Shown: piece after piece, positions 29,302 to 38,570 of the stretch
Layout: each line of letters starts with the position of its first letter
How positions within the stretch are numbered: position 1 is the stretch's first letter
Source of the DNA: Planococcus maritimus
GTDB lineage: Bacteria > Bacillota > Bacilli > Bacillales_A > Planococcaceae
Reading direction: 5' to 3'
NCBI RefSeq assembly: GCF_001592825.1
Contig: NZ_LTZG01000001.1
Span: forward strand, 1,240,001-1,304,000
DNA: 64,000 bases
Made by a program: the position numbers and the translations under genes
The notes under the pieces: generated by a model
Database searches by the model: none
What the model was told of the DNA's origin: nothing
Seen by the model: only the letters and a program-made list of their open reading frames with translations

Positions 29302-30066
29302 TTACGCTGATACATCGTTCAATTGCAGTTCTACTGGACAATGATCCGAACCATATACATCTTTATGAATAGACGCACTTCTCATATTGCCGGCGAGACG
29401 GCGTGAGGCGATGAAATAGTCGATGCGCCAGCCGACGTTCTTCTCGCGGCAATTGGAACGATAAGACCACCATGAATAATGACCAGCCTCTTCTGGATGG
29501 AAATGGCGGAATGTATCCACGAAACCGCTGTCGAGAAAATGATCGATCTTTCCTCGCTCTTCCGGCGTGAAACCAGAATTTTTTTTATTGGCTGTCGGGT
29601 TTTTCAAATCGATTTCCTGATGCGCGACATTCAAATCCCCACATAAAACAACCGGCTTTTTCACGTCCAATTGTTGAATATGTGAAAGCAATTGATCTTC
29701 CCACAGCAGGCGGTACGCAAGGCGCAGCAGTCCATGCTGGGAGTTGGGCGTATAGCTATTGACCAAGTAAAAATCAGCAAACTCCAGTGTGATGAGCCTG
29801 CCTTCTGAATCGTGTTCTTCGAGGCCGACTCCATACTGCACACTCATTGGACGCTGCTTAGTGAAAACGGCTGTCCCTGAATAACCTTTTTTCTCGGCAT
29901 AATTCCAATATGTATGGTAACCCGGAAGTTCCAAGTCAATTTGGCCTTCCTGTAATTTGATCTCCTGAAGACATAGGATATCAGCATCCACCGCTTCAAA
30001 AAACTCCATGAAGCCTTTTTTCATTACGGCCCTCAGGCCATTTACATTCCACGATACCAATTTCAT
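29302..30066 (-). CDS. xth: Exodeoxyribonuclease III / AP endonuclease
   Basis: A 254-residue base-excision-repair nuclease of the ExoIII family. The start is set at MKLVSWNVNGLR (30066), as in ExoA; a frame three codons longer is possible. Seen: LQEIKLQ (metal-binding Glu), YTPNS, GDLNVAH, GWRIDYF and GSDHCPV (catalytic Asp-His at the C-terminus). All active-site motifs are present. In Bacillus the gene is called exoA. It is divergent from the MFS gene at 30241. Confidence 0.93.
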   Translation of the reverse strand: MKLVSWNVNGLRAVMKKGFMEFFEAVDADILCLQEIKLQEGQIDLELPGYHTYWNYAEKKGYSGTAVFTKQRPMSVQYGVGLEEHDSEGRLITLEFADFYLVNSYTPNSQHGLLRLAYRLLWEDQLLSHIQQLDVKKPVVLCGDLNVAHQEIDLKNPTANKKNSGFTPEERGKIDHFLDSGFVDTFRHFHPEEAGHYSWWSYRSNCREKNVGWRIDYFIASRRLAGNMRSASIHKDVYGSDHCPVELQLNDVSA

Positions 30067-30240
30067 GCCATTCACTCACTTTCTTTCATCAGTGTAGCGG
30101 AATCAAGCCATTGCCTCAAACGCGAAGTTCTCGATTCGTTCTCTCTACTATTGTAAAATTCCAGCAAATATTCAGTCAAAATCGCCTTTTTTTGGAGTCT
30201 GTCTTGTACAATAGATTTAATAAAAAGGAGGCTTTCGGCT

Positions 30241-31518
30241 ATGGCGAAGTTTACGAAACCGGAAAAAAGCTGGGCGCTATACGATTGGGGCAATTCCGCT
30301 TATTCCATTATTATCACGACCGCAGTCTTTCCGCTGTTCTATAAAGCAGCCGCAACCGATGCCGGTGTGGAACTGGCGGATTCAACCGCCTATTTAAGTT
30401 ACACGATCGCTATATTCACATTCATCCTGGCGATGCTCGGCCCGCTTCTCGGTACAATCGCCGATTACGAAGGGATGAAAAAGAAATTTTTCACCGTGTT
30501 CTTTTTGCTCGGCACCATTTCGACAGCAATGCTCGCGTTTGTTCCGGAAGGCCAGTGGTTCTGGCTCCTGATCTGCTACGTCTTCGCTGCCCTTGGAGCA
30601 ACGGGTGCGAACCTCTTCTATGACGCCTTTATCGTCGACGTCACGACTGAAAAGCGCATGAACCGCGTTTCCGCATTCGGTTATGGGCTTGGCTATATCG
30701 GTTCGACCATTCCGTTTGCGCTTGCTATCCTAATCATCTTGCTTGCCCAGAACGAAGTGTTGCCGCTGTCCGTAACAAATGCCAGCCGGCTTGCGTTCTT
30801 GATTACCGCTGTTTGGTGGGCCCTCTTCTCGATCCCGCTATTCCGCCATGTCAAACAGCATCATTTCATCAAACGTGAAGCGAGCCCGGTGGTGCAAAGC
30901 TTCCGCCGTCTCAATAAGACCATCCGGGAAATCCGCCAATATCGTGCCTTGTTTCTATTCTTGATTGCGTATTTTTTCTATATTGACGGCGTTGGCACGA
31001 TCATTTCATTGTCCACAGCTTACGGAACAGACCTTGGATTGAGTGCCACCAGCTTATTGATTGTCTTGTTCGCGACACAAGTCGTGGCCGCTCCTTTTGC
31101 GATTCTTTACGGCAAGCTGTCGGATCGATTTACCGGCAAGAAAATGCTTTATGTCGGTATTTGTGTCTATATTATTGTCTGCGTTTATGCAGTGTTCATC
31201 GAAACCATCATGGATTTCTGGATACTGGCCATGTTGGTCGCTACGAGCCAAGGCGGCATCCAAGCCTTGAGCCGTTCTTATTTCGGCAAGCTGGTGCCTA
31301 AGCAAAATGCCAATGAGTTTTTCGGATTCTACAATATTTTTGGCAAGTTCGCCGCCATCACCGGCCCTTTACTCGTTGGGGTCACTTCCCAAATTACCGG
31401 AAACTCCAGTTTAGGCGTGTTGAGCTTGGTGGTACTCTTTATCATCGGTCTAGTCGTCCTGATTTTTGTACCAGAACCTGCGCCGCATGACCCTGTCGAT
31501 GAAATTGCAGCTGAATAA
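30241..31518 (+). CDS. MFS transporter of the UMF1/Atg22-like family
   Basis: A 425-residue membrane protein with about 12 transmembrane segments. The N-terminus EKSWALYDWGNSAYSIII and LGPLLGTIADYEGMKKKFF are typical of the UMF1 (Atg22-like) branch of the major facilitator superfamily. The yeast relative exports amino acids from the vacuole; bacterial substrates are largely unknown. AAAGGAGG sits nine nt before the ATG. A palindromic TTGTACAA lies ~33 bp upstream as a single copy. Confidence 0.87.
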   Translation: MAKFTKPEKSWALYDWGNSAYSIIITTAVFPLFYKAAATDAGVELADSTAYLSYTIAIFTFILAMLGPLLGTIADYEGMKKKFFTVFFLLGTISTAMLAFVPEGQWFWLLICYVFAALGATGANLFYDAFIVDVTTEKRMNRVSAFGYGLGYIGSTIPFALAILIILLAQNEVLPLSVTNASRLAFLITAVWWALFSIPLFRHVKQHHFIKREASPVVQSFRRLNKTIREIRQYRALFLFLIAYFFYIDGVGTIISLSTAYGTDLGLSATSLLIVLFATQVVAAPFAILYGKLSDRFTGKKMLYVGICVYIIVCVYAVFIETIMDFWILAMLVATSQGGIQALSRSYFGKLVPKQNANEFFGFYNIFGKFAAITGPLLVGVTSQITGNSSLGVLSLVVLFIIGLVVLIFVPEPAPHDPVDEIAAE

Positions 31519-31530
31519 CCTTGGCATACG

Positions 31531-31562
31531 AAAGGCCTCCCGCGTAATGCGGGAGGCCTTTA
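31531..31562. terminator. Bidirectional terminator after the UMF1 gene
   Basis: Perfect stem AAAGGCCTCCCGC / GCGGGAGGCCTTT with loop GTAAT, between converging genes. Confidence 0.9.
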
Positions 31563-31569
31563 TCACTTA

Positions 31570-32328
31570 TTAATTATTCTTTTTAGCGTCTGTTGGCTCG
31601 ACCTTGATCTCGCCATCTGAATTTTTGCCCAGCGATGATTCGCCGAATTCTACGACGTCCACGCCGCCGGCATCTTTCTCAGCTTTCTTGATTTCTTTTT
31701 CTACTTTCTTTTCAGCCTTTTCATGTTCTTTTTCGGCTTTTTCTTCTTTTTTCTCTTCTTTTTCTTCAGCTTTTTCTTGCTGCTTCGCTTCTTTTTCAAT
31801 CGCTTTTTCTTGTTTCTTCAGTTCTTTTTCTTCTTTCTTCTCGTCGCGCTTTGTTTTCAATTCATCGGCTTTTTCTTTTGCCTGCTCGATGGATGTGTTC
31901 ATCTTTTCACTGGAATCCGAAGTTTTCGCTTTCACTTGCTCCTGCAATTCCTTGCCGCTCTTAGGCGCGAGCAATAGGCCTGCTGCTGCGCCGATCAAAG
32001 CGCCTGTCACAGCACCGGCAACGAAGCTTCCGCCGCCTCCGCCTGATTCTGAACCGTATTCCGGTGCCATTGGTGTCGGTGATTGGATTTTGCCTTGGCG
32101 CACGAGGCGCTCTTCCACTTCTTCTACGATTTCAAACAATGTACGCCCTCTTGCTTCTACTAATGAGACGCTCATATGGAAATCCGTTAAGTCTTCCTGG
32201 TCACGGACGACCACTACGTCATAATCTGTCGCATCTGTTTTCTTTTCAAGCATTTCTGCGCGGTACCCTTTTTGTACTAGCGCGTCACGTACGGATGTAA
32301 ATGGATGTTCGACTGCAATTTTTACCAT
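31570..32328 (-). CDS. YkuS-like plus YtxH domain fusion with long charged coiled coil
   Basis: A 252-residue protein. Residues 1-80 resemble the YkuS/UPF0180 family (KIAVEHPFTSVRDALVQKGY, then YDVVVVRDQEDL and EEVEERL). Residues ~97-125 are a glycine-rich YtxH hydrophobic segment (FVAGAVTGALIGAAAGLLLAPKSGKEL). Residues ~125-225 are an almost uninterrupted Lys/Glu helix. The tail is acidic. I infer a membrane-tethered stress protein with a cytosolic YkuS-like head. A sigma-B-type promoter lies upstream. The charged repeats are low-complexity, so homology searches on them would mislead. Confidence 0.8.
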   Translation of the reverse strand: MVKIAVEHPFTSVRDALVQKGYRAEMLEKKTDATDYDVVVVRDQEDLTDFHMSVSLVEARGRTLFEIVEEVEERLVRQGKIQSPTPMAPEYGSESGGGGGSFVAGAVTGALIGAAAGLLLAPKSGKELQEQVKAKTSDSSEKMNTSIEQAKEKADELKTKRDEKKEEKELKKQEKAIEKEAKQQEKAEEKEEKKEEKAEKEHEKAEKKVEKEIKKAEKDAGGVDVVEFGESSLGKNSDGEIKVEPTDAKKNN

Positions 32329-32369
32329 TCTGTGTCCACTCCTTTTTTGAAAACTCTATGTTAAGTTGT

Positions 32370-32394
32370 TTTCCCCTAATCGTTCGCTCTAAAC
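32370..32394 (-). promoter_or_regulatory. Sigma-B-like promoter of the YkuS-YtxH gene
   Basis: Minus strand GTTTAG (32394-32389), 13-bp spacer, GGGAAA (32375-32370). It lies 41 nt before the ATG. Confidence 0.65.
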
Positions 32395-32484
32395 GTATCC
32401 TTTGCGAACCACTCCATTTTTTTCAAATTTTCACGCTTTGAATGGCTGTGAATAGGCTTATTCATGAAAAATTATAGTGTCAGT

Positions 32485-32765
32485 TCGAAAATCGCTTTCT
32501 GCTTTGCTGGGAAGGTGCGGACTTTTTAGTTGGTTTAGCTTCTGGAGTAACTCGCCGCCTGGCTTTGGGTTGGCCTTTCACCATAAGCCAAGAATAACGC
32601 TTGTCTTATGGTTTCGGCTCACCCTGTTATGCCCGGCGGCTTGGTGATTTCATTGAGGCTTAGGTGTGTAGATGGTTGGGCGTTTTGTTATTCATCCGCC
32701 AATGGGGAATCGCTTCCTCCTTTGCGGGGGAAAGTGCGGGCTTTTTAGTTGGTTGAGCTTCAAGG
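32485..32765. repeat. Diverged dispersed copy of the 2.5-3.5 kb repeat, with a partial second copy
   Basis: GGCTTTGGGTTGGCC, the hairpin ACCATAAG / CTTATGGT (about 32580-32612), TCGGCTCACCC and GGGGAATCGCTTCC follow in the same order as in the array at 2521-3540. Both hairpin arms changed together. GTGCGGRCTTTTTAGTTGG occurs at about 32514 and 32733, so a second unit begins but is incomplete. The rest of the 585-bp gap (32329-32914) holds the promoter above and the terminator at 32874; I see no gene. Confidence 0.8.
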
Positions 32766-32873
32766 GGTGTGTCACCCTCCCTTGCTTCGCATAAGATTGT
32801 GGATTTTTCATAGCGGGAGTGGAGGAAATCGATTTAGGCTTCAGATTGCCCGCTGTTCTTCCTGTACGCAAAT

Positions 32874-32908
32874 AAAAACCAGCCCGGCTTTTCAGCCGGG
32901 CTGGTTAA
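32874..32908 (-). terminator. Terminator of msmX
   Basis: Perfect stem AACCAGCCCGGCT / AGCCGGGCTGGTT with loop TTTC, right after the leftward gene. Confidence 0.85.
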
Positions 32909-32914
32909 GTGGGT

Positions 32915-34039
32915 TTATACAGTTACTTCCGTACGTTCTACAGATTTAATACGCGCTCCGCTTTCTGCGTCGAAGAAATGGACATGCGCCATGTCGAAGG
33001 CGAGTGTTGCTTGGTGTCCCGCTTCAATCGAAGTTGAGGCATCGACACGGGCAATGAAGTCCTGATCTTCATAGACTGCGTGGAGGATCGTCTCCGCGCC
33101 TGTCAATTCGGATACAGTGATCGTGGCCTCGAATTCACTTGCCGGGATTCCAGACAGGTCTTCATTGTTGACGTGGATATGTTCCGGGCGGATGCCGAGC
33201 GTGATTGATTTATTATCGTAGCCCTCCGCTTTCAGTGAATCCAATAGTTTTGATGGAATCGCCATTTTTTTCGTGCCGACTGCAAATGCACCGTCGACCA
33301 GTTGGCCTTCAAAGAAGTTCATAGCCGGCGAACCGATGAATCCTCCGACAAAGCGGTTTTCTGGGAAATCATACACTTCTTTCGGCGTGCCGACTTGCTG
33401 AATCACGCCATCTTTCAATATCACGATGCGGGTAGCCATGGTCATGGCTTCCGTTTGGTCGTGCGTTACATAAATCGTGGTCGTTTTCAGGCGGTTATGC
33501 AATTTGGAAATTTCGGCGCGCATCTGCACCCGCAATTTCGCATCCAAATTCGATAAAGGCTCATCCATCAGGAAGACTTTGGCGTCGCGAACGATGGCGC
33601 GTCCAAGTGCTACACGCTGGCGCTGTCCGCCTGAGAGCGCTTTCGGTTTTCTGTTCAAGTATTCCTCTAAACCAAGAATTGCAGCTGCCTCGTCGACACG
33701 TTTTTTGATTTCCGATTTTTTGAACTTTCTCAATTTCAAACCGAACGCCATATTTTCGTAGACTGTCATATGCGGATACAAGGCATAGTTTTGGAACACC
33801 ATGGCGATGTCGCGCTCTTTTGGCTCTACGTCGTTCATGCGTTTTCCATCAATGAAAAATTCACCTTCCGAGATTTCTTCTAATCCTGCAATCATGCGCA
33901 AGGTTGTCGATTTCCCACACCCCGAAGGACCGACAAACACGATGAACTCTTCATCTTTTATATGTAGATTGAAATCACTGACCGCCAGCGCCCCTTTATC
34001 GTACCGTTTGCCTAATTTCTCGATTTTAATTTCAGCCAT
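32915..34039 (-). CDS. msmX: Sugar ABC transporter ATP-binding protein, MsmX/UgpC type
   Basis: A 374-residue ATPase. The start at MAEIKIEKLG (34039) has GGAGAATGGGAA upstream; the longer frame to 34111 is unlikely. Seen: Walker A GPSGCGKST, Q-loop (FQNYALYPHMTV), signature LSGGQRQR, Walker B VFLMDEPLSNLD, switch His in VTHDQTEAM. A C-terminal OB-fold (TOBE) regulatory domain spans from about residue 240 (LGIRPEHI). Such a lone ATPase typically energises several oligosaccharide importers whose operons lack their own. A cre-like site upstream fits carbon control. Confidence 0.92.
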   Translation of the reverse strand: MAEIKIEKLGKRYDKGALAVSDFNLHIKDEEFIVFVGPSGCGKSTTLRMIAGLEEISEGEFFIDGKRMNDVEPKERDIAMVFQNYALYPHMTVYENMAFGLKLRKFKKSEIKKRVDEAAAILGLEEYLNRKPKALSGGQRQRVALGRAIVRDAKVFLMDEPLSNLDAKLRVQMRAEISKLHNRLKTTTIYVTHDQTEAMTMATRIVILKDGVIQQVGTPKEVYDFPENRFVGGFIGSPAMNFFEGQLVDGAFAVGTKKMAIPSKLLDSLKAEGYDNKSITLGIRPEHIHVNNEDLSGIPASEFEATITVSELTGAETILHAVYEDQDFIARVDASTSIEAGHQATLAFDMAHVHFFDAESGARIKSVERTEVTV

Positions 34040-34106
34040 TTCCCATTCTCCTCTTAAGCGTTTTCTTCCATTATAGAGAATTTGCAGTAAATTACAAATA
34101 CATTTG

Positions 34107-34120
34107 TGCAAACGTTTGCG
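34107..34120. promoter_or_regulatory. cre-like palindrome upstream of msmX
   Basis: GCAAACGTTTGC is a perfect 12-bp palindrome within TGCAAACGTTTGCG, which misses the CcpA cre consensus at only one conserved base. It lies 68 bp before the chosen start. Confidence 0.55.
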
Positions 34121-34267
34121 TAAATTTGGTTTTTTGATGGGGAAACCAGTCCAGCTCTAGGGTTATCCGCTTTCATTTTTTTTGCAATATTCATGATTGT
34201 GTCATTTTCGCAGCTCAAATCTCTTTTGGCCAACGTAGGCTAGGAGGTTCACTGCGTTTCTCCATAT

Positions 34268-34298
34268 AAAAAGCCCCCGAAAAAATTTCGGGGGCTTG
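34268..34298 (-). terminator. Terminator of rlmN
   Basis: Perfect stem AAGCCCCCGAAA / TTTCGGGGGCTT, 16 bp after the rlmN stop. Confidence 0.85.
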
Positions 34299-34313
34299 CT
34301 GTCTATCATGAGA

Positions 34314-35387
34314 TTAGACCGTTGCTGGTTTTTTCTCTTTTTTGATTTGCTTGCTGCGAAGCTGTCCGCAGGCAGCGTCGATATCTGCACCTTGTTCGTG
34401 GCGGACGCCGCAGTTGATGCCTTTTTTCTTCAATGCATCATAGAATGCACTGATGGCTTCAGGCGTGCTTTGCTGATATTGGTCGTGCTCATCGACCGAG
34501 TTGTAAGGAATCAAGTTGACGTAAGACAAATGACGTTTGTTTTCAAGCAATTTCGCCAGCTTGTTCGCTTCTTCGACATGGTCGTTGACGTCGCGCAGCA
34601 TAATATATTCAAAAGTGATGCGGCGATTCGATTTTTCCAAGTAATAATCGATAGACTCCATCAATTTTTCAACCGGGTACGCTTTGTTGATCTTCATGAT
34701 GCGTGAACGCAATTCGTTCGTCGGGGCGTGGATAGAAATCGCCAAGTTGACTTGTAAGCCTTCATCCGCATAATCGTAAATCTTCGGTACAATCCCGCTT
34801 GTTGAAACCGTGATGTGGCGCGCTCCGATTGCCAATCCTTTTTGGGAGTTTACAACGTGGAGGAAATCCATCAAGTTCGTGTAGTTATCGAATGGTTCGC
34901 CGATACCCATGACAACGATGTGGCTGACGCGCTCTTCTTTTTGCTCTGCGTCGAAATGCGCTTGTACTTGCATGATCTGTTCAACGATTTCGCCTGCGTT
35001 CAAGTCACGGCTCTTCTTCAAGAGACCACTAGCGCAGAAACTGCAGCCAATGTTACAGCCAACTTGTGTCGTGACACATACCGAGTTGCCGTATTTAAAG
35101 CGCATGAGAACCGTTTCGATCAAGTTGCCATCCTGCAAACGGAAAAGGAATTTGATCGTGCCATCAGACGATTCCTGCTTAACTGCCTGGTCCAATGTAC
35201 GGATCGCAAAATTGTTCTCCAAAAGCTCGATGCAATCCTTCGATAAGTTCTTCATCTCCGAGAATTCAGTGACACGTTTAATATAAAGCCAATCCCACAC
35301 TTGTTCTGCGCGGTATTTCTTCTGGCCATTTTCTACAAACCAATCTTTTAGTTGTTCTATCGTCAATCCATAGATGGAATTTTTCAT
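34314..35387 (-). CDS. rlmN: Dual-specificity rRNA/tRNA adenine C2-methyltransferase
   Basis: A 357-residue radical-SAM enzyme that methylates C2 of A2503 in 23S rRNA and of A37 in some tRNAs. The iron-sulfur cluster motif CNIGCSFC has C111, C115 and C118. [11 protein letters not shown], the SAM-binding VSTSGIVP, and the C-terminal [18 protein letters not shown] with the catalytic Cys are all present. The length is normal. It is a single gene with its own terminator. Confidence 0.95.
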   Translation of the reverse strand: MKNSIYGLTIEQLKDWFVENGQKKYRAEQVWDWLYIKRVTEFSEMKNLSKDCIELLENNFAIRTLDQAVKQESSDGTIKFLFRLQDGNLIETVLMRFKYGNSVCVTTQVGCNIGCSFCASGLLKKSRDLNAGEIVEQIMQVQAHFDAEQKEERVSHIVVMGIGEPFDNYTNLMDFLHVVNSQKGLAIGARHITVSTSGIVPKIYDYADEGLQVNLAISIHAPTNELRSRIMKINKAYPVEKLMESIDYYLEKSNRRITFEYIMLRDVNDHVEEANKLAKLLENKRHLSYVNLIPYNSVDEHDQYQQSTPEAISAFYDALKKKGINCGVRHEQGADIDAACGQLRSKQIKKEKKPATV

Positions 35388-35552
35388 ATTAGGACCCTCA
35401 TTTCAGAATTTCACAATTGCTTATTATAATACTAAAAATCCAGTCTGGCAACAACTATTTCGGGTTGAATCCTTCAATACCTGATATATTTCTGCATATT
35501 CCCGTTAGTAGAAGGGTACAGAATCAATACAGTAAAAAGGAGGAGAATCATC

Positions 35553-36020
35553 ATGGCAGCAATTACGCATGTGGGGCTGGCGGTCCCCGATTTAGATAAG
35601 GCGATTAAATGGTACCGAAAAGTATTCGATTTTCATATTTTGGCGGGGCCCTTTGACTTTGATGCAGAAACAGAAGGCCCGGAATCGATGACGAACGATT
35701 TGCAAGGGCCGGAGATTCGCAAGATGCGCAATGTCCATCTCATGTCCTCCGACGGCTTCGGCATCGAGCTATTCGAATTCCAAGACCCTTCTTTTTCTGA
35801 AGAACCGCCGCGGCACGCAGGGTTTTTCCATATTGCCCTAGTGGTCGATGATATCGTCGAAACGATTGAACGCATCGTCCAGCACGGCGGACGCCAGCGC
35901 AGCAAGATGTGGAACATCAATAAAGGCAAACCGCATTATCTGGTCTACACCGAGGACCCTTTCGGCAACATCATTGAACTGTATTCCCGCAATACGTCTG
36001 AAATGTACGGCAATCGCTGA
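35553..36020 (+). CDS. VOC (glyoxalase/bleomycin-resistance fold) family protein
   Basis: A 155-residue single-chain vicinal-oxygen-chelate protein with two beta-alpha-beta-beta-beta modules. Seen: THVGLAVPDLDKAIKWY (metal His at residue 5), IELFEFQDP, HAGFFHIALVVDD and YTEDPFGNIIELYSR (C-terminal Glu ligand). The family includes glyoxalase I, dioxygenases, epimerases and antibiotic-binding proteins; the substrate is not evident. AAAAGGAGGAG precedes the ATG. It is divergent from rlmN. Confidence 0.85.
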   Translation: MAAITHVGLAVPDLDKAIKWYRKVFDFHILAGPFDFDAETEGPESMTNDLQGPEIRKMRNVHLMSSDGFGIELFEFQDPSFSEEPPRHAGFFHIALVVDDIVETIERIVQHGGRQRSKMWNINKGKPHYLVYTEDPFGNIIELYSRNTSEMYGNR

Positions 36021-36024
36021 ACAA

Positions 36025-36061
36025 AAAGAACCGGACAGCCGATACGGCTGTCCGGTTTTGT
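36025..36061. terminator. Bidirectional terminator between VOC and CoA-transferase genes
   Basis: Stem AACCGGACAGCCG / CGGCTGTCCGGTT with a 3-nt loop between converging genes. Confidence 0.88.
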
Positions 36062-36062
36062 T

Positions 36063-37577
36063 TTAGACCAATTGTTCTTTTTTCAAAAGCATCGTGCCGT
36101 TTTGGGCAAGCGATTCGTGCCATGAGAAAGCTTTCTCGAGGACATGCGGCGTCTGGCCTCCGCGTGTCAGCGCTTCTTCGTAATACTCGCGCATTTGCGG
36201 ACGGTAATCCGGATGGACGCAGTTTTCGATGATGACTTCTACACGCTGGCGCGGCGCTAGCCCGCGAAGATCGGCGTAGCCTTGCTCGGTGACCACGACA
36301 TCGACGTCGTGCTCGGTATGGTCGATATGTGTGGCGAATGGCACCACGCTTGAAATCTTGCCGTCTTTTGCGGTAGATTTCGTCACAAAGATGGCGAGGC
36401 GCGCATTGCGGGCAAAATCGCCCGAGCCGCCGATGCCGTTCATCATTTTCGTGCCGGACACGTGTGTAGAGTTGACGTTTCCATACATATCAAATTCCAA
36501 TGCCGTGTTGATCGCGATAAGGCCGAGGCGGCGGACGATTTCCGGATGATTCGAGATTTCCTGAGGGCGCATGACGATTTTGTCGCGGTACTGGTCAAAA
36601 TCACTGAAAACCTGTTCCATCTTCGGTTCGGATAAGGTGATCGAACAGCAAGAGGCGAAATCGACTTTGCCCGCATCCATCAAATCAAATACGGCATCTT
36701 GCAATACTTCTGAATAGACTTCCAGATGCTCGAATTCCGAATCAATCATGCCGTGCAATACAGCATTCGCTACAGAGCCGATTCCTGATTGAAGCGGAGC
36801 CAGCTTTTCCGTCAAACGGCCGGACGCAATTTCGCTGCGGAAAAAGTCCAGCAGATGGTCAGCCATGATTTTCGTATCTAGATCCGGCGCCACAATGGTT
36901 GAAGGAGAATCGTCCTGATGGTTAAAGACAATGCCGCGTACGCGATCCATATCCATTGGAATGCCCTTGGTCCCGATGCGCTGATCTACAGAAGTCAACG
37001 GGATCGGATCCCGCTCGCCTTGTGTACCGGTATCGTAAATATCGTGGATGCCTTCAAATAATTCAGGCTGGGCTGTATTGATTTCCACAATGATATTCTT
37101 GGCGTGTTTGACGAATACGGAAGAGTTGCCGACAGAGGTAGTCGGGATGATCATCCCATCTTCAGTGATGGAAAGAGCCTCGACGATCGCAAAATCGATT
37201 GGTTCAATCGCGCCCGTACGAATCCATTCGGCCGTGTGGGACAAATGATGGTCCAAAAAGTACATATCCCCTGCATTGATCGCTTTACGCATTGCCGGGT
37301 CCGCTTGGAAAGGCAAACGCTTGTTGACGATGCCCGCCTCTGCGAACAGCCGGTCGACATCCGAGCCAAGAGATGCCCCGGTAAAGACGTTGACTTTGAA
37401 ATTTTCGGTTTTCGCGCGTTCCACCAGCGCGTATGAGACCGCTTTGACATCGCCTGCTCTTGTAAATCCGCTAAGCCCTAGTGTCATGCCGTCTTGGATC
37501 CACGCAGCCGCTTCTTGCGCTGTGACTACACGATCCTGTAATTCTGTCGCTTTGATCCGCTCGAGGTTCTTTTCCAT
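36063..37577 (-). CDS. Acetyl-CoA hydrolase/transferase family protein (succinyl-CoA:acetate CoA-transferase type), paralogue 1
   Basis: A 504-residue class I CoA-transferase of the Ach1/Cat1/AarC family. It moves CoA between acyl-CoA and carboxylates such as acetate and succinate. I choose the ATG at 37577 (MEKNLERIK) because it aligns with the paralogue; a GTG three codons upstream is possible. Seen: GLSGFTRAGDVKAV, PTTSVGNS, YSEVLQDAVFDL with the expected catalytic Glu, and GSGDFARNA. A near-cre sequence TGAAAACGCTTCA (37628-37640, minus strand) lies 50 bp upstream, one base short of consensus. A LytTR regulator and a second paralogue lie upstream. Confidence 0.9.
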   Translation of the reverse strand: MEKNLERIKATELQDRVVTAQEAAAWIQDGMTLGLSGFTRAGDVKAVSYALVERAKTENFKVNVFTGASLGSDVDRLFAEAGIVNKRLPFQADPAMRKAINAGDMYFLDHHLSHTAEWIRTGAIEPIDFAIVEALSITEDGMIIPTTSVGNSSVFVKHAKNIIVEINTAQPELFEGIHDIYDTGTQGERDPIPLTSVDQRIGTKGIPMDMDRVRGIVFNHQDDSPSTIVAPDLDTKIMADHLLDFFRSEIASGRLTEKLAPLQSGIGSVANAVLHGMIDSEFEHLEVYSEVLQDAVFDLMDAGKVDFASCCSITLSEPKMEQVFSDFDQYRDKIVMRPQEISNHPEIVRRLGLIAINTALEFDMYGNVNSTHVSGTKMMNGIGGSGDFARNARLAIFVTKSTAKDGKISSVVPFATHIDHTEHDVDVVVTEQGYADLRGLAPRQRVEVIIENCVHPDYRPQMREYYEEALTRGGQTPHVLEKAFSWHESLAQNGTMLLKKEQLV

Positions 37578-37826
37578 TCCATCCACTCTCTCTTTCTATA
37601 TGTTTTTATCTAACATATGCCAATTTTTGAAGCGTTTTCATAATATTGAATAGTATTATCTGCATTGTTTTCATTAAAAAAACTGGATGCAGCGCACCCA
37701 ATTTACTTGTGTGACTATATTAATGATAACGCGCAATAGAGCGAAACAGGAAATATCAGAATGGAAAAGTGGATCTCTTGGGCCAAACAGAAAATCGGCT
37801 GTCCGAGGCAGCATTTTCATGCGAGC

Positions 37827-38471
37827 TCAGAAGCCGAGTAGTTTGCGGAAATAGCTGGAATACGATTGGCTGACGGGCAGCCGCTCCCCATTATCCATCG
37901 CCAGCACGAATGTGGAATGGGTATCGGGATGAATTTCTTCTATATGGTGGACATTGACGATAAACGAGCGATGGCAGCGGATGAATGAATCTCTCGGCAA
38001 CAAATATTCGAATTCCTGCAGGGAGTTTTTATTCGTTCCGGAAAAATCCGCAGCATGCACATGCGTTTTGCGGTCCTTCACTTCCAAATACCGCACGTCG
38101 GTGAACGGGATCGGTTTCCAGCCATCCGGGCTTTTCACCGTTACGACTGACTTTCCTTCTGTATAAGCCGGATAGATGGCCATGACGCAGCCTGCAATCT
38201 TCCCGTCTTCTTCAAACGGCACGGCCATTCCGTGGTAAGGCACGCCAAACACTTCGCGGTTGATGAACTCCGATGCTTTGTGGCCCGTCGTCAGCGCTTT
38301 ATGGGCGATGGTGCCTTCACGCACTTTATCTCCTGGCTTAATTTTTAAATCGATGCGTTTGCTCGGGCGATAATAGGTATACTCTTCCATATTCGATACC
38401 GCTATCGAGATTTCATCGGAGAACAGTTCCCCCATCACATCCAATAGCGGGCCGGGTGTTATTTTTTCCAT
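37827..38471 (-). CDS. LytTR-family transcriptional regulator with N-terminal sensor-like domain
   Basis: A 214-residue regulator. The ATG at 38471 is ten nt after GGAGG. Residues 1 to ~110 form a PAS-like or small-molecule sensing region without a phospho-acceptor receiver pattern (LDVMGELFSDEISIAVSN; GMAVPFEEDGKIAGCVMAIYP). Residues ~112-214 form a LytTR DNA-binding domain (FTDVRYLEVKDRKTHVH, LPRDSFIRCHRSFIVNVHHIEEI). It sits between two CoA-transferase paralogues on the same strand, so I infer that it regulates one or both. It lacks a partner kinase, so the signal is probably bound directly. Confidence 0.85.
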   Translation of the reverse strand: MEKITPGPLLDVMGELFSDEISIAVSNMEEYTYYRPSKRIDLKIKPGDKVREGTIAHKALTTGHKASEFINREVFGVPYHGMAVPFEEDGKIAGCVMAIYPAYTEGKSVVTVKSPDGWKPIPFTDVRYLEVKDRKTHVHAADFSGTNKNSLQEFEYLLPRDSFIRCHRSFIVNVHHIEEIHPDTHSTFVLAMDNGERLPVSQSYSSYFRKLLGF

Positions 38472-38570
38472 CGCGCATGGGCCTCCAGTTAGGTTCAAGT
38501 GTTATTAGTATAACTGACTTCCGATTAACAGAAAAGACAAGCAGGCGCTGCCGTCTTTGCTTCACATCCA

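Noticed and set aside
30205-30214. Single TTGTACAA palindrome before the UMF1 gene as a further CarH/LitR site
   Set aside because: No second unit 11 bp away and a different core from the TTGTATA operators.
31604-32224. A 206-residue Ser/Phe-rich plus-strand ORF
   Set aside because: Antisense reading of the Lys/Glu repeat region of the YkuS-YtxH gene; composition is an artefact of that repeat.
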